Shown here: one piece after another, positions 1 through 9,800 of the stretch | Layout of the letters: each line of letters opens with the position of its first letter | How positions within the stretch are numbered: the stretch's first letter is position 1 | Program-made: the position numbers and the translations under genes | Source of the DNA: Chitinophaga filiformis | Lineage (GTDB): Bacteria > Bacteroidota > Bacteroidia > Chitinophagales > Chitinophagaceae | Length of the DNA: 64,000 nucleotides | Direction of reading: 5' to 3' | Assembly (NCBI RefSeq): GCF_023100805.1 | Contig: NZ_CP095855.1 | Span: 4,257,001 to 4,321,000, forward strand | Notes under the pieces: model-generated | The model's database searches: none | The model's input: the letters and a program-made list of their open reading frames with translations, nothing else | Told to the model about the DNA's origin: nothing

Positions 1-1425
1 GAAGAGTTTCCCGTCTTCCGCTTCCAGCACTCGTTCCAGGTCGTAGGGATAATAGTTCAGGCCATTGATGATGATCATCTCTTTCTCACGGCCTGCGATA
101 TACAAATTGCCTTCATGAATAAAACCGGTGTCCCCGGTTTTCAGCCAGCCGTCTGCAGTGAAGGTGTCCTTATCATCCAGCTGATAATAACCGGGGGTAA
201 TGCTCCGCCCTTTTAACTGGATGTTACCTGTTCTGCCCTCTTCGAGTGGCTGGTCGCGCTTATCCACGATCCTGAGCTCCACATATTGGGATGCCTGCCC
301 GCAGGATACCAGCGTAATAGCCTGTGGCGATCCTTCGGGTACGAATTCAACAGTCCCTTCCTGTTGCAGGCTTAACCTGTTCACGGTAAGGGTTATGACC
401 GGCGTACAGGAGGGATGGAAAGAGGCCATTAAGGTGGCTTCTGCCATACCATAAGCAGGCAGCATCACCTCACTGCTGATATTGTATGGTTTGAGTGCTG
501 TAATGAATTGTGTTATGAGGGGATAGGAGATACTTTCAGCGCCGTTGTAGATGGATCGCAGGCAACTGAGGTCCCACATTACTTCCTGCTTTTTACTTTC
601 AAAGTCCTGCAGGAAATATTTGTAACCAAAGTTCGGGGAATAACCGATATTCCCCCGGTGCTGATCTACTTTGTGCATCCATATCATAGGATGCCTGATG
701 AACAGTGCGGTGGGGATCAGTACAAGGTTGAATCCCACGAGTAGGGACTTCAACAGGCAACCCACCAGACCCATATCGTGCGTAAGCGGTAGCCATGATA
801 CACCGGTTTCTCCGGTCTTCATGTCGGCGCTTTTTGCAATGGCAGCTACATTGCTCAGCACATTCATATGGGTGATCATGATGCCCTTGGGTAGCCCCGT
901 AGAACCGGAAGAGAATTGCAAATAGGCAACATCATGAGGTGAGCCGGCATGGCTGATATCAGCGGGCTTAATATCTGCTGTCCACTGTATTATAAAGGGT
1001 TGAATATCCTGCCACCATTGTGCGTCGCTGCCAGTAAAGAACTGTTCCAGCCTTGAGCGGCTTTCATTGTCTGCAAAGAGGAAAGGGCGCTTCATGATGC
1101 GCCATGCGTTCCGGATCTTCTGTTTATGCTCGTCCTGCGTACCGGTGGCCAGCGGTACGGCAATAATACCTCCCAGTATACACGCGAGAAAAGCAATGAC
1201 GAATTTCTTATTATCGTCTGTCTGTATCAGTAATTCATCTCCTTTGCTGACGCCATGCTGCGTAAAATGCCCCAGCAGGCCTTTGGCAGCATGGATCAGT
1301 TGCTCATGGGTCAGGGTATCTTCTTCAGCGATCCCTTTAACGAAAATGATCTTTCTTTCTGCAAGGTCTGTACGATTGAGAAGGGCGGTATGTATGTCCG
1401 GGAATTGAATAAAGGGCTGCTGCAT
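1..1425 (-). CDS. Fatty-acyl-AMP ligase (AMP-binding enzyme), 3' end cut by window edge
   Basis: The minus-strand frame is open from an ATG at 1425 to the window edge (475 codons, no stop). It reads as an adenylate-forming enzyme that activates a fatty acid as its acyl-AMP, usually for loading onto an acyl carrier protein. Visible motifs are the AMP-binding P-loop FSSGSTGLPKG, a LPLTHDMG segment typical of fatty-acyl-AMP ligases, YGMAEATLMAS (motif A5), LKTGDTGF (A7) and INGLNYYPYDLE (A8 hinge). The ILNGxNYYP-type A8 favours FAAL over acyl-CoA synthetase. The start lies 9 bp after the stop of the ABC exporter gene, so the two form an operon running left out of the window. In known systems such a pair starts a lipopeptide or polyketide pathway; the NRPS/PKS genes themselves are not visible here and are inferred. 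Confidence 0.85.
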   Translation of the reverse strand, partial: MQQPFIQFPDIHTALLNRTDLAERKIIFVKGIAEEDTLTHEQLIHAAKGLLGHFTQHGVSKGDELLIQTDDNKKFVIAFLACILGGIIAVPLATGTQDEHKQKIRNAWRIMKRPFLFADNESRSRLEQFFTGSDAQWWQDIQPFIIQWTADIKPADISHAGSPHDVAYLQFSSGSTGLPKGIMITHMNVLSNVAAIAKSADMKTGETGVSWLPLTHDMGLVGCLLKSLLVGFNLVLIPTALFIRHPMIWMHKVDQHRGNIGYSPNFGYKYFLQDFESKKQEVMWDLSCLRSIYNGAESISYPLITQFITALKPYNISSEVMLPAYGMAEATLMASFHPSCTPVITLTVNRLSLQQEGTVEFVPEGSPQAITLVSCGQASQYVELRIVDKRDQPLEEGRTGNIQLKGRSITPGYYQLDDKDTFTADGWLKTGDTGFIHEGNLYIAGREKEMIIINGLNYYPYDLERVLEAEDGKLF

Positions 1426-1434
1426 AATAGTGCG

Positions 1435-3093
1435 TTATTGAGAGATGATCTTACCATATTCCATTTCTATCACCCTGTCGAACTGTTCGGTGTACTTGTC
1501 ATCGTGAGAAACCATGATGATAGTTTTCCCTTTCAGACGGAAGGAGGGTAGTATTTCAGTATAGAAGAATTTCTTGAAACCGGGGTCCTGGTCGGCCGTC
1601 ACCTCATCAAGTATCATAATAGGCTTATCTTCCAGCAATGTGCAGATCAGCGCCAGTCTTTTACGCTGGCCGGTAGACAATCTTACATTGCTGAAGTTCG
1701 TTCCGTTGAAATGTGTTTTATGAGATAGTCCCATCAGGTTGATGTACTCATTCACCTTATCGGCATTGAGGTTGGGAATGCCGTATATTTTTGGGAACAA
1801 ATGGAAATCGGTAAAGATGGTGGAGAACCAGAACCTGTAATCCTCCTTGTTGAAGTTCCGGAGCTCTGTTCCGTTCACCAGGATACGGCCGGATGCCGGA
1901 TGATAGAGATTGGTCAGTACTTTCAGGAAGGTTGACTTTCCACTTCCGTTGCCACCGATGATGCAGTTAAGCGATCCTTTTTTCAATGTGAAGTTGATGG
2001 GGCCTAAAGTGAAGGAAGACTGCCTGTCTTCGTCCATATAATCGTATACCACGTTCTCCAGTTTTATCTCTTCAAATGGTGGCAGTGGCGGATAGGACTT
2101 AGGCGTCTCGTTTTCAGCGAAAGCGGAGATCTTCCTTTCCAGGTGATCGATGTTCTGTGTAGCCTGGATAGCCTTGGCAAACAGGGGAATGGTGGTAACG
2201 ATATTTTCAAGGGGCCCTATCACAAACAGGATAGAGGCGGTAAGGCGGGTAAGCGTACCGGTATATAGTGTCTGGAACTGCGGGAGCAGGAAAATGATAG
2301 ACGCCAGCAGGAGGTAAAAGACCATTTCGGAGAACATATATCCTACGGCGAAACGTAGTCCGCTGCTGGTCTTGACTTCCTTCCCGTAGTCGGCCGTCTT
2401 TTTCACGTCGGCAAACAGCTGCTCATTTTTCAGGTGGTTGATCTTTATTTCCTTAAAGCCTTCAATGAGGTTTTCGATATGATCATAAAAGGCAGATTCA
2501 TTTTTGTTGGCTGCCCTCAGTTCCTGGTTGATCTCATTTTGTCTCCGGAGGAAGTAGGAGATGGCCACTACCAGGATCAGAATGGTGGCAATAAAGGCAG
2601 TGAGTGACAGGAAGCCAATATAGATGAGCGCGAAGGTCACCAGTACCAGGGCCTGGAAAGCATTGATGATGACGGCGGCCGATTGTGAAATGAAATTGGT
2701 GTCGTTGGATACACGTGTGAAGATCTCATCTTTACCGATGGACTCCATGGGCGACAGTTCACAGTGTCTTAATTTCTCCAGTATACGGAGACGGAGGCTA
2801 TATACTGCGTTTTCTACGATCGTAACAGATTTCCGGAGGATATATCTTTTGGTAATATAAAACACGGTCAGTGCGATGGCAAAGAGCAGGAGGTATTTCA
2901 CCTGTACCTCACCTTCGCCGGCCGAATTGGCGGCGGCATTCAGGACGGATAGTAATACAGCGTTGACAATGCCGGATAGTACAGTATAGAAGACAATGGT
3001 TCGTTTGGGTATATCTGAATGTTGAAGAACCATTTTGAGGTATAGCTTATATCCAACTGGCCGGGCTGTGTCTTTGTTGTTCTGGTCGGGCAT
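1435..3093 (-). CDS. Cyclic-peptide export ABC transporter (SyrD/PvdE-like)
   Basis: This is a half-transporter with an N-terminal six-helix membrane domain fused to a C-terminal ATPase, which would work as a homodimer in the inner membrane. Numbering from an upstream in-frame GTG at 3144, the ATPase has Walker A GGNGSGKST near residues 397-405, the signature LSTGQ at 489-493, Walker B IMILDE at 509-514 and a switch His at 547. The LSTGQRKRLAL signature is typical of the SyrD/PvdE group that exports cyclic lipopeptides or siderophore precursors. The ATG at 3093 (552 aa) is preferred to the GTG at 3144 because the 17 extra residues look unlike a transporter N terminus. It is the first gene of a leftward operon with the fatty-acyl-AMP ligase, which fits export of an acylated peptide. 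Confidence 0.87.
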   Translation of the reverse strand: MPDQNNKDTARPVGYKLYLKMVLQHSDIPKRTIVFYTVLSGIVNAVLLSVLNAAANSAGEGEVQVKYLLLFAIALTVFYITKRYILRKSVTIVENAVYSLRLRILEKLRHCELSPMESIGKDEIFTRVSNDTNFISQSAAVIINAFQALVLVTFALIYIGFLSLTAFIATILILVVAISYFLRRQNEINQELRAANKNESAFYDHIENLIEGFKEIKINHLKNEQLFADVKKTADYGKEVKTSSGLRFAVGYMFSEMVFYLLLASIIFLLPQFQTLYTGTLTRLTASILFVIGPLENIVTTIPLFAKAIQATQNIDHLERKISAFAENETPKSYPPLPPFEEIKLENVVYDYMDEDRQSSFTLGPINFTLKKGSLNCIIGGNGSGKSTFLKVLTNLYHPASGRILVNGTELRNFNKEDYRFWFSTIFTDFHLFPKIYGIPNLNADKVNEYINLMGLSHKTHFNGTNFSNVRLSTGQRKRLALICTLLEDKPIMILDEVTADQDPGFKKFFYTEILPSFRLKGKTIIMVSHDDKYTEQFDRVIEMEYGKIISQ

Positions 3094-3258
3094 GTGTTTT
3101 TTAATAAGCGCTAATTTACAATCGGGGTGATGAACCCTTGCCACATATTCCTGTAGTCTTTAGCGGGTAACAGGTAGCGGGGTGTCAGAATTTTTATTTA
3201 GCTTCGTTTTCCTCAACAGCATATACCAGTTACGGTCATTCATATTAAATAAAATACC

Positions 3259-4332
3259 ATGACTTTAGATCAACTGAACAGTATATTAGGTGATGAAGCC
3301 AGGGATTTACTGGAACATACATGTACGAAGGTCCCCAAAGCGCAATTGCATCTTCCGTCCCCGGCTTTCCTCGACGATCACTTTACCTTTTCCAACAGAA
3401 ATCCGCAGACCCTGCGAAGCCTGGCGCAACTGTATAATAAGGGGCGGCTGGCAGGCACCGGTTATGTATCTATCCTGCCCATAGACCAGGGCATTGAACA
3501 TAGTGCAGGCGCGTCTTTTGCACCTAACCCGATGTACTTCGACCCGGAGAATATAGTCCGGCTTGCTATCGAGGGTGGCTGTAATGCGGTAGCCACCACT
3601 TTCGGCGGACTGGCATTAATGTCCCGCCGTTATGCGCATAAAATACCTTTCATTGTCAAGATCAATCATAATGAACTGTTGTCTTACCCCAACACCTATG
3701 ATCAAACGATGTTTGGTTCTGTAAGAGATGCCTGGAACCTTGGCGCCGTAGCGGTAGGGGCCACGATCTACTTTGGTTCGGCAGAGTCGCGGCGGCAGAT
3801 CGTGGAAGTGTCGAAAGCCTTTGAAGAAGCGCATGAGCTGGGGATGGCCACCATCCTGTGGTGTTACCTGCGGAATGATGCCTTTAAATCGGGCGGAAAG
3901 GACTATCATGTGGCAGCAGATCTTACAGGGCAGGCCAATCACCTCGGCGTAACCCTGCAGGCAGATATTATCAAACAGAAACTGCCGGAGATCAATGGCG
4001 GCTATAAAGCGCTGAATTTGGGCAGCAGTTCTTACGGCAAACTGGATGAAAGGATGTATACAGGGCTGACCACCGAACATCCCATTGACTGGTGCAGGTA
4101 CCAGGTATTGAATTGCTACAGCGGTCGCATCGGGTTGATCAATTCCGGCGGCGCTTCTTCGGGTGCAGGCGACCTGAAAGAAGCGGTACGTACAGCGGTG
4201 ATCAATAAAAGGGCTGGCGGCATGGGGCTCATCTCCGGAAGAAAAGCCTTTCAACGGCCTTTTGAAGAAGGCGTGCAGCTGTTGCAGGCTATCCAGGACG
4301 TGTATCTTTCGCCGGACATTGCTATCGCTTAA
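3259..4332 (+). CDS. Class I fructose-bisphosphate aldolase (FbaB/DhnA type)
   Basis: This cytoplasmic enzyme would cleave fructose 1,6-bisphosphate to dihydroxyacetone phosphate and glyceraldehyde 3-phosphate in glycolysis, or run in reverse in gluconeogenesis. The 357-residue length and the motifs SILPIDQGIEHS (about residues 71-82), a KINHNE strand near 134-139 and LQADIIKQKLP near 233-243 match the bacterial DhnA-type aldolases that use a Schiff base rather than zinc. K239 in ADIIKQ is the likely Schiff-base lysine by family comparison. The gene stands alone, divergent from the ABC operon across a 165-bp gap, so it probably has its own promoter. The ATG at 3259 is the only well-placed start. 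Confidence 0.9.
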   Translation: MTLDQLNSILGDEARDLLEHTCTKVPKAQLHLPSPAFLDDHFTFSNRNPQTLRSLAQLYNKGRLAGTGYVSILPIDQGIEHSAGASFAPNPMYFDPENIVRLAIEGGCNAVATTFGGLALMSRRYAHKIPFIVKINHNELLSYPNTYDQTMFGSVRDAWNLGAVAVGATIYFGSAESRRQIVEVSKAFEEAHELGMATILWCYLRNDAFKSGGKDYHVAADLTGQANHLGVTLQADIIKQKLPEINGGYKALNLGSSSYGKLDERMYTGLTTEHPIDWCRYQVLNCYSGRIGLINSGGASSGAGDLKEAVRTAVINKRAGGMGLISGRKAFQRPFEEGVQLLQAIQDVYLSPDIAIA

Positions 4333-4431
4333 AAGGGGGACCGGGTTAAACATATCGACGTAAGCATAATCTTTAAATATTATCGCCGCTTTGTATGTGT
4401 GTTGGTGAATGTCGGGATCTGTTCGATACAT

Positions 4432-4536
4432 ATTCGTTCCGATAAGCTTTGAGATGGCTTTATCCTACGTTCATCTTACGTTTAAGACGTGGAATCAACG
4501 TAGCATAAAGCTTTCTCAAAGCTTATCGGAACGAAT
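4432..4536. repeat. Imperfect 38-bp inverted repeat with 29-bp loop
   Basis: Arms at 4432-4469 and 4499-4536 pair at 35 of 38 positions, and the outer part, including the block GATAAGCTTTGAGA, pairs without mismatch. It begins 100 bp after the aldolase stop. It could be a long transcript-ending or RNA-stabilising hairpin, or a small non-autonomous repeat element. There is no T-run after the stem, which argues against a classical terminator. Confidence 0.75.
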
Positions 4537-5070
4537 CTCATAGCCATGCCTGTTAAGTATGATGGAAAGTTACATTACCCTTACAGGTGGGAAAGAGGGC
4601 ATCCTGCCCGTAAAAACAGGAAAAAGGATTTTAGCGTCATTTTATAGTGTTTTAAAGACTGCTTTATGAGGCGTTTTCCGGCTCTTATGAGCCAATTTCC
4701 GGCTCTCGTATAGTTTTTTTTGAGGTCCTTTGAATTCCTTCCTAATATTGTGTCATGAACCGCAAACAAAGGAGCTGCACCTGCAACAGGAGAGAGCTGC
4801 CTCCCGTTACCTCCGGCGTTTGTGATTGTAGTAAAGCTGATCTTTTACCTGAAAAATTTAAATGCGATGAAACAAATAAAACAAAATAAAATGATGGTGG
4901 ATAAGCAGGGTGATTGTGTTTGTAATTCCTGACATTGCCACACGGACGGAAAAAGATGTACGTTCCGGAAAACACGGCAGGATAACAATACAATGCGGTG
5001 AAGCTAATAAATCATCACCTGCAGGACAAAGAATGCCCTGCATGAATATGAATGATATCTGACAGCTCTT
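4537..5070. other. Gene-poor intergenic stretch
   Basis: I see no convincing gene of normal size between the inverted repeat and the DUF4242 gene. The short open frames here lack family features and are probably chance. The one point of note is a possible 44-codon plus-strand frame at 4755-4889 whose peptide holds five cysteines in C-x-C spacing (see findings). Confidence 0.5.
4755..4889 (+). CDS. Possible 44-aa cysteine-rich small ORF
   Basis: An ATG at 4755 opens a 44-codon frame ending in TAA at 4887-4889. The peptide is basic at its N terminus and contains CTC and CDC pairs plus one further cysteine. A second tiny frame just downstream (from 4891) again has a CVC pair. No ribosome-binding site, signal peptide or partner enzyme is evident. 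I do not recognise it; it may be chance. Confidence 0.15.
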   Translation: MNRKQRSCTCNRRELPPVTSGVCDCSKADLLPEKFKCDETNKTK

Positions 5071-5343
5071 TTATTCAGCTGTCGTAGGATCAATGACGGC
5101 AGAAACCGCCTTCACGGAGTTGGCAGGAAAACCGCCCTTCCTGGCATGTTCGCGGATCATGTCTTCATTAGGGGCGATGTAAACGCAATAGATCTTATCG
5201 CCTGTTACATAACTGTGTACCCATTGTATTTCCGGACCCATATTACGCAATACGTCGCATGAAGTCTGCGATACTCCTTTTAATTGTTCGGCACTTAGCT
5301 GCCCTGCCCCCGGGATCTCCCGTTCGATTACATACTTTGGCAT
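5071..5343 (-). CDS. DUF4242 family small protein
   Basis: This 90-residue cytoplasmic protein begins MPKYVIEREIPG and contains SQTSCDVLRNMGPEIQWVHS and IYCVYIAPNEDMIREHARKGGFP, the pattern of the DUF4242 (ferredoxin-like alpha/beta barrel) family, whose biochemical role is not settled. The ATG at 5343 is chosen because the family begins at the MPKY strand; the 31 extra residues of a longer frame from 5436 look non-coding. It stands alone, divergent from the glycosidase-like lipoprotein at 5523. Confidence 0.8.
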   Translation of the reverse strand: MPKYVIEREIPGAGQLSAEQLKGVSQTSCDVLRNMGPEIQWVHSYVTGDKIYCVYIAPNEDMIREHARKGGFPANSVKAVSAVIDPTTAE

Positions 5344-5522
5344 GGTGTAGAGATTTAACTGATAACAATCCGGCGCGAACTTTGGTTCTTCTTTCAGGAT
5401 AATAATACCTGCGCGGTATTGTCCTGCCTGGTACATATAGCTGTGTTACATTGATGGTATATTGACCGAATCGTGTTATATTTATAAGAGTGCTAAACGT
5501 TTGAGATAAACTTGCAAACCGA

Positions 5523-6824
5523 ATGACTGCTGGCTGTCTCCGTGTATATGTTTCAACCCTGTGCCTTGTCTTTCTACTTTCCTGCAACTGCAATAAAGCT
5601 GTTGCTCCTTCCAGGAAAGTGTGGGTAGCCCGGGAGAATGGTAAATATGTGCTGTACAGGAATGGCGTTCCTTTTGTAGTAAGGGGAGGATCGGGATATA
5701 CGCATATGGATAAACTGAGGTCCATAGGCGGCAATACCATCCGCACCTGGGATACTACTGATCTGGAAGCTATTCTCGATGAGGCAGCGACTAATAACCT
5801 GGCCGTTATTGCCGGTTTCTATGTTCCTGAAAGTAAATACCTGGATTATTTCTATCGCAATCAGCAGAAAGTGGATAGCCAGTATGCTGCTTTTCAGCAG
5901 CTGGTACGGCGTTACCGTTCGCATCCTGCACTGCTGATGTGGTGCCTGGGGAATGAAGTGGATTTCCCCTTCAAAGCAAAGTATAATAAATTCTACGATG
6001 AATACAACCGCCTGCTGGATATGATACATACAGAAGATCCCGATCATCCTGTTACGACTGCCATGGTCAACTACCAGTTGAGGAATGTGATGAATATCCG
6101 TCTCAAGATACCGGGCCTGGATATACTCTCTTTTAATACCTTCGGCGATCTGAAACAGCTGGAGAGTAACCTTAGCACTTTCAGCTGGTTGTGGAATGGT
6201 CCCTTCCTGATAACGGAATGGGGTATATTTTCCCCGGAGGAATCAAAACGTACAGCATGGGGTGTTCCCATAGAACTTAACAGTACAAAGAAGGCATGGG
6301 TTTACCGTGATTTTCATACAAAATATCTTCCTGTCAATAATCCCCGTTTCCTGGGAGCACTCACCTTTTACTGGGGTTTTAAGGAAGAAGTGACACCTAC
6401 CTGGTACAGCATTATTGACGAAAATGGTGCTGCTACCGAAATAGTTGGCGATATGCAGTCCCTGTGGATGAATACTGCGCCCCTGCATAAGGCGCCGGCG
6501 CTGGAAGAGCTGCTGATGAACGGGAAAAAGGCAGCTGATGATATTTTAGTGCGGCCAGGTACCTTACAAACCGCCGAAATTAAATTGCAGCTGCCTGCAG
6601 CGAAGGGTTTGCGGATCGTCTGGAAGATACTGGATGAGGATTTTAATTCCGAAAGTTCAGACCTGCCTATAGAACGCAAGGTGGACATCAGCCCTTGTGA
6701 TAGTTTCCGGGTTAATTTCCGGGCGCCTGAAAAAGAAGGCCCTTACCGGATCTATTCCTGGATTTATGATGAATATGGAAATGTGGCGACAGCCAATATA
6801 CCTTTTTACGTAGTAGGGACATAA
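5523..6824 (+). CDS. Glycosidase-like lipoprotein (clan GH-A, GH2-type TIM barrel)
   Basis: This 433-residue protein has a lipoprotein signal ending LVFLLSC (Cys21), so it is probably anchored in a membrane. A TIM-barrel glycosidase fold follows. The strand-4 motif LGNEVD carries the putative acid/base Glu145, and ITEWG carries the putative nucleophile Glu232, as in clan GH-A enzymes such as GH2 and GH5. RTWD near 74-77 matches the beginning of the GH2 barrel. The C-terminal 100 residues look like a beta-sandwich. It ends 1 bp before the start of the glycosyltransferase-glycosidase fusion, so the two are almost certainly co-transcribed and probably act on the same polysaccharide. The substrate cannot be told from sequence. 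Confidence 0.8.
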   Translation: MTAGCLRVYVSTLCLVFLLSCNCNKAVAPSRKVWVARENGKYVLYRNGVPFVVRGGSGYTHMDKLRSIGGNTIRTWDTTDLEAILDEAATNNLAVIAGFYVPESKYLDYFYRNQQKVDSQYAAFQQLVRRYRSHPALLMWCLGNEVDFPFKAKYNKFYDEYNRLLDMIHTEDPDHPVTTAMVNYQLRNVMNIRLKIPGLDILSFNTFGDLKQLESNLSTFSWLWNGPFLITEWGIFSPEESKRTAWGVPIELNSTKKAWVYRDFHTKYLPVNNPRFLGALTFYWGFKEEVTPTWYSIIDENGAATEIVGDMQSLWMNTAPLHKAPALEELLMNGKKAADDILVRPGTLQTAEIKLQLPAAKGLRIVWKILDEDFNSESSDLPIERKVDISPCDSFRVNFRAPEKEGPYRIYSWIYDEYGNVATANIPFYVVGT

Positions 6825-6825
6825 T

Positions 6826-9800
6826 ATGGGAACACGGCAGCGCGTTTCTCCGCCATCGAAAAAAGAATTATTTATTCTCCGGTTTATGATCATTACCGGA
6901 GTGATTAGCATGTGCGTGCTGTTGTATTGTCTTTTTAACTTCGCTAATATCGGGAACCGTCCGCTGTACTGGTTGCTGATGATAGCTGTTATTTTCTCCT
7001 GCCTGAAGGTACTGCATGAATGGTATCACTATTTCTGCATCACTGTTCCCGAGCGACCTGCGTCCACATCACTACCTACGGTAGATATCCTGACAACATT
7101 CTGCGAAGGCGAGCCTTATGAGATGGTCATTAAAACGCTTGAGGCCATGCAGGCGGTCACCTATCCGCATACCAGCTATCTATGTGATGAAGCGAACGAT
7201 CCTTTCCTCAAAGAAGAATGCCAGCGTTTAGGGGTACGTCATATTACCAGGAACAACCGCATAGATGCCAAGGCCGGTAATATCAATAACGCTTTGCAAT
7301 ATGCCACAGGGGAACTTTGTGTGGTGATGGACCCTGACCATGTGCCGGCGCCTGAATTCCTGGACAGGGTGGTACCCTTCTTTGAAAATCCGCAGATAGG
7401 GTTTGTACAGATCGTGCAGGCATACAGCAATATCGGCGATAATATCATTGCCAAAGGGGCTGCGCAACAAACCTTCCAGTTCTATGGCCCCATGATGATG
7501 ACCATGCATCGTTATGGTACGGTACAGGCTATCGGCGCTAACTGTACCTTCCGCAGAAGTGCGCTGGACAGCATCGGCGGACATGCAGCCGGACTTGCGG
7601 AAGACATGCATACGGCTATGCAGCTCCATGCAAAAGGTTGGAGATCGGTATATGTGCCCGAGGTGCTGACCCTGGGACTGGTCCCCTCCACGCTTTCTGC
7701 CTACTATAAGCAACAACTTAAATGGTCGAGGGGAAGTCTGGAGCTATTGGTCAGCACCTATCCCAGGCTGTTCAGGAAATTTACCTGGCGGCAGAAACTT
7801 CATTATGGCATCCTGCCGTTTCACTATTTCACTGGTATCATCTTCCTGATCAACTTCCTGGTGCCGGTATTGTCGCTATGTCTTGGGGTAATCCCTTTTC
7901 AATTTGACCTGCTTTCATTCAGTATGCTCGGTTTTCCCTTTGTCTGCATTATCCTGTTCATCCGGCTTTTTGTACAACGCTGGGTCATGGCGGAAGATGA
8001 GAGCGGGTTTCATGTGGTCGGGGGATTGCTGCTGATAGGTACCTGGTGGATCTACCTATTGGGCCTGGTATATACTGTGATCCGTAAAAAAGTGCCTTAT
8101 ATCCCAACCCCTAAAGACGATAAAGATGTCACCAGCTGGAAACTGCTCATTCCCAATGCGGCTGTTTTATTGATTTCGGCGGCAGCCATCGTATATGGTT
8201 TATGGAGAGACTGGAACCCCTTTTCGGGGTTCATGGCGGGCATCGCTTTTCTGAACTGCCTGATCATGCTGTTCAATATTGTGGCGGGTTTCTGGAAAGG
8301 GCGTATGACGAAGACCTTACCGGTGACTTTTAAAGAGTTCTTCTACCACTACTATTATGTGCTGAAGGTCAGGTTCTGGAAGATACGCCATAGCGGATAC
8401 GTCATCATAAGAAGGCTGGCGCTTGTGTTGACACTGACCGTGTGTGGAATCACCGTTTTGTTCTTTTACGAGGACAGGAAACCGCCCGCCAGTTATGCAG
8501 GCAGACCGGTGACCAGGGAATCCGTTTTTCTGACGGGTATTTTCAGTCCTGCGAATGCCTCCGGCCTGACATCTATAGAAGAAGTGAACCGCTACAACAA
8601 TATGGCGAATACCCGTTTCGACATTGTATCCTGCTACATTCCATGGGGTGATGCTTCGCGCTGCTACCTGCAGGACACGCTCATGAACGCCATATACCAG
8701 ACAGACGCGGTGCCGATGATCACCTGGGAGCCATGGGCGGGTTTGTTCAATGTTTCCCGTAAGGACACATCCCTGATGAAGGAACGGAAAATGATGTTGC
8801 ATATCAGCCAGGGCTATTTTGATGACTACCTGCAAAAATTTGCGGAGCAGGTAAGGGGCCTGCAGCGGCCTGTTTTCATCCGGTTTGGCCATGAACCTGA
8901 CAATCCTGCCTATCCCTGGTCGGGTAGCGGATTGAATACAGCAGCGGAATATGTGCAGGCATGGCGGTATGTGCATGATTACTTCAGCCGTGCGGGCGCT
9001 CACAATGTGATATGGGTATGGAATCCCTGGAAGCCGGCCGCTGTGGAACAATATTATCCGGGTGACGGATATGTGGACTGGCTGGGCCTGACCATATTGA
9101 ATTACGGCAGTATGCATCCTGACGGGCAATGGTATAGTTTTAACCAGCTTTATTCGCCTTATCATCAAAAACAGCTTTTTCGCAGCGGTTTGCCGGTCAT
9201 GATAGCAGAACTGGGTTCCCTGAAAAAGGAGGGTGAGCAGGAACGGTGGTTACAGGAAGCATTTGCAGATATGAAGAACCGTTTCCCGGAAATAAAGGCT
9301 GCTGTACTTTTTAACAGCAGCTATGATGCGAATACCCTTAGTAAAAAAGATACTTCGGTGCTGGACTGGCAATTATCGGCGCCAGTGCCTTCATTGCAGG
9401 CTATGCACAGGTTACAGAAGAATGATAACGATATTGCCTGTCCGCTGCCCGCGCTTGCCGCCGTTCCCGCCAGCCATAGTAATGAGTACCCGATGGCCGG
9501 CATCAGGGGTGTTATCTATTCCAAAGCTATTCCCTGGTTCAGGAGCCGGCATACTTTAACACGCAGGGAAGTAGAGAAGGACCTGAAAGATATGCAAGGC
9601 CTGGGCATTAACACCATCAGGAGATATGGGCCGGGTGTTTATGATCATAATATCCTTGTTGTGGCAAAAGAAACGGGCATGAAAGTGCAGTATGCTTTCT
9701 GGATGCCTGATGAAGATCGTAGCATTCCGCCAGGGCAGCGTCGGCAGGATTTTATGGAATCGGTGATGGCCACGGTGAGGAAAAGAAAAGAGGAGAAATG

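Noticed and set aside
3616..4431. 271-codon minus-strand frame opposite the aldolase
   Set aside because: It is a shadow of a well-supported conserved gene on the other strand and shows no family features.
4581..5043. Three minus-strand frames of 61-83 codons between the aldolase and DUF4242 genes
   Set aside because: They overlap each other in different frames and lack any recognisable motif or start signal.
8317..9168. 283-codon minus-strand frame inside the fusion gene
   Set aside because: It lies opposite the GH26-like domain; the coding evidence on the plus strand is decisive.
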